DNA from: Phaeovulum vinaykumarii
GTDB taxonomy: Bacteria; Pseudomonadota; Alphaproteobacteria; Rhodobacterales; Rhodobacteraceae
Assembly (NCBI RefSeq): GCF_900156695.1
Contig: NZ_FTOM01000007.1
Span: 62,001 to 126,000 of the forward strand
DNA: 64,000 bases
Direction of reading: 5' to 3'
In this document: positions 63,555 through 64,000 of the stretch, piece by piece
How the letters are laid out: every line of letters begins with the position of its first letter
Position numbering within the stretch: the first letter of the stretch is position 1
Position numbers and translations under genes: made by a program
The notes under the pieces: generated by a model
What the model was told of the DNA's origin: nothing
Seen by the model: the letters and a program-made list of their open reading frames with translations, nothing else
Database searches by the model: none

Positions 63555-64000
63555 CGGGCCTCTCCGCTCAGATAGGCGTCATGCACCATGCCCGACAGCT
63601 TGCCCACCTCGCGTTCCATGCGTTGCAGGAATTCGTGGAGGCCCTCCTCGAAGATATCCTCGACGCGCATCTCCATCAGCTCGCCCAGAAGCGCGCGGGC
63701 ATTGCGCTGCGCCATGGTCGTGCGGTTGTAGCCGCGCGCCAGCCGGTCCAGATGGCTGACCAGCAGCGTGGCCGAATTGACCAGCGAGCGCGGGCATTGC
63801 GGGTTCAGGATCAGGAAATGGGCGATCTTGGCGGCCGTGATCTCGCCGCCATAGGCCCAGTGAAACGCCCGGTGCGCCGACATCGCGCGCAGGAGCGTCT
63901 GCCATTGGTAATTGTCGAGCCCCGAGCCCACGAATTCGACCTGCGGCAGCAGGACGTAATATTTCACGTCCATCATCCGCGCGGTGTTGTCGGCGCGTTC
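63551..64000 (-). CDS. Alpha-E domain protein of the Anbu cluster (N-terminus beyond the window)
   Basis: Partial all-helical alpha-E (DUF403) protein, 149 residues visible. The sequence starts within the conserved ERADNTARMMDVKYYVLLP segment. RAFHWAYGGEITAAKIAHFLILNPQCPRSLVNS, SHLDRLARGYNRTTMAQRNARALLGEL and the C-terminal FLQRMEREVGKLSGMVHDAYL follow. These proteins regularly lie between a circularly permuted ATP-grasp ligase gene and a transglutaminase gene; the biochemical role is unknown, presumably a partner of the ligase. Since family members have about 310 residues, the missing N-terminal half is past the right edge. The stop overlaps the transglutaminase start. Confidence 0.9.
   Translation of the reverse strand, partial: ERADNTARMMDVKYYVLLPQVEFVGSGLDNYQWQTLLRAMSAHRAFHWAYGGEITAAKIAHFLILNPQCPRSLVNSATLLVSHLDRLARGYNRTTMAQRNARALLGELMEMRVEDIFEEGLHEFLQRMEREVGKLSGMVHDAYLSGEAR

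Overview
This window is a very GC-rich, gene-dense chromosomal segment whose gene content and order point to an alphaproteobacterium of the Rhodobacterales (Rhodobacter/Paracoccus-like). The indicators are the run murB-ddlB-ftsQ-ftsA-ftsZ-lpxC-bamD-recN, a 3'-extended FtsZ, a CarD regulator, a cysteine-poor DksA, the helicase/S4/7Fe-ferredoxin/CarD neighbourhood, an Anbu-transglutaminase-alpha-E cluster and a GTTC-N7-GTTC type SOS operator at recA. No tRNA, rRNA, insertion sequence, prophage or CRISPR array was found.

Region by region: 0-9.4 kb holds a truncated double cold-shock protein, pdxH divergent from fabI-gpt, an unknown gene, an overlapping M23 endopeptidase/bactofilin pair (cell-shape module), a penicillin-acylase-family hydrolase and a beta-hydroxyacid dehydrogenase. 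9.5-12.5 kb is the proton-translocating transhydrogenase pair pntA-pntB. 12.7-17.2 kb carries a small membrane methyltransferase-like protein and a tightly coupled plus-strand operon of kynureninase plus a Tat-exported two-subunit molybdenum hydroxylase. 17.3-29.2 kb is the envelope/division cluster on the minus strand, read recA, murB, ddlB, ftsQ, ftsA, ftsZ, lpxC, bamD, recN. recA sits where murC would be expected and has a triple GTTC operator over a sigma70-like promoter.

29.5-39.5 kb contains a sulfotransferase-like gene, polA, an NDUFS6-like zinc-finger protein, an FAD monooxygenase, dksA, a MoxR ATPase without a VWA partner, a decayed CoA-transferase gene and a RACo-like corrinoid-activation ATPase. 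39.6-46.1 kb is one long plus-strand operon of a SPOR lipoprotein, a D,D-carboxypeptidase, tmk, holB, a TatD nuclease, an MBL hydrolase and an AEC transporter, with overlapping or nearly abutting genes from the carboxypeptidase onward. 46.2-51.2 kb is a complete polyamine-type ABC importer on the minus strand (ATPase, binding protein, two permeases), with a strong hairpin after the binding-protein gene. 51.3-53.2 kb is a secreted RTX-Hint protein.

53.4-59.0 kb is a minus-strand group of a TPR protein, a Suv3-like helicase, an S4 protein, a 7Fe ferredoxin and carD with a structured leader. 59.0-61.7 kb holds an SCP2 protein, a lysophospholipase-like hydrolase and an EamA transporter. The window ends inside a minus-strand Anbu (proteasome-like peptidase), transglutaminase and alpha-E cluster, the least understood system here. 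Its expected ATP-grasp partner would lie just past the right edge.

Coordinates of starts reflect ribosome-binding-site placement. Many genes have long antisense open frames because of the GC bias, and these were ignored.
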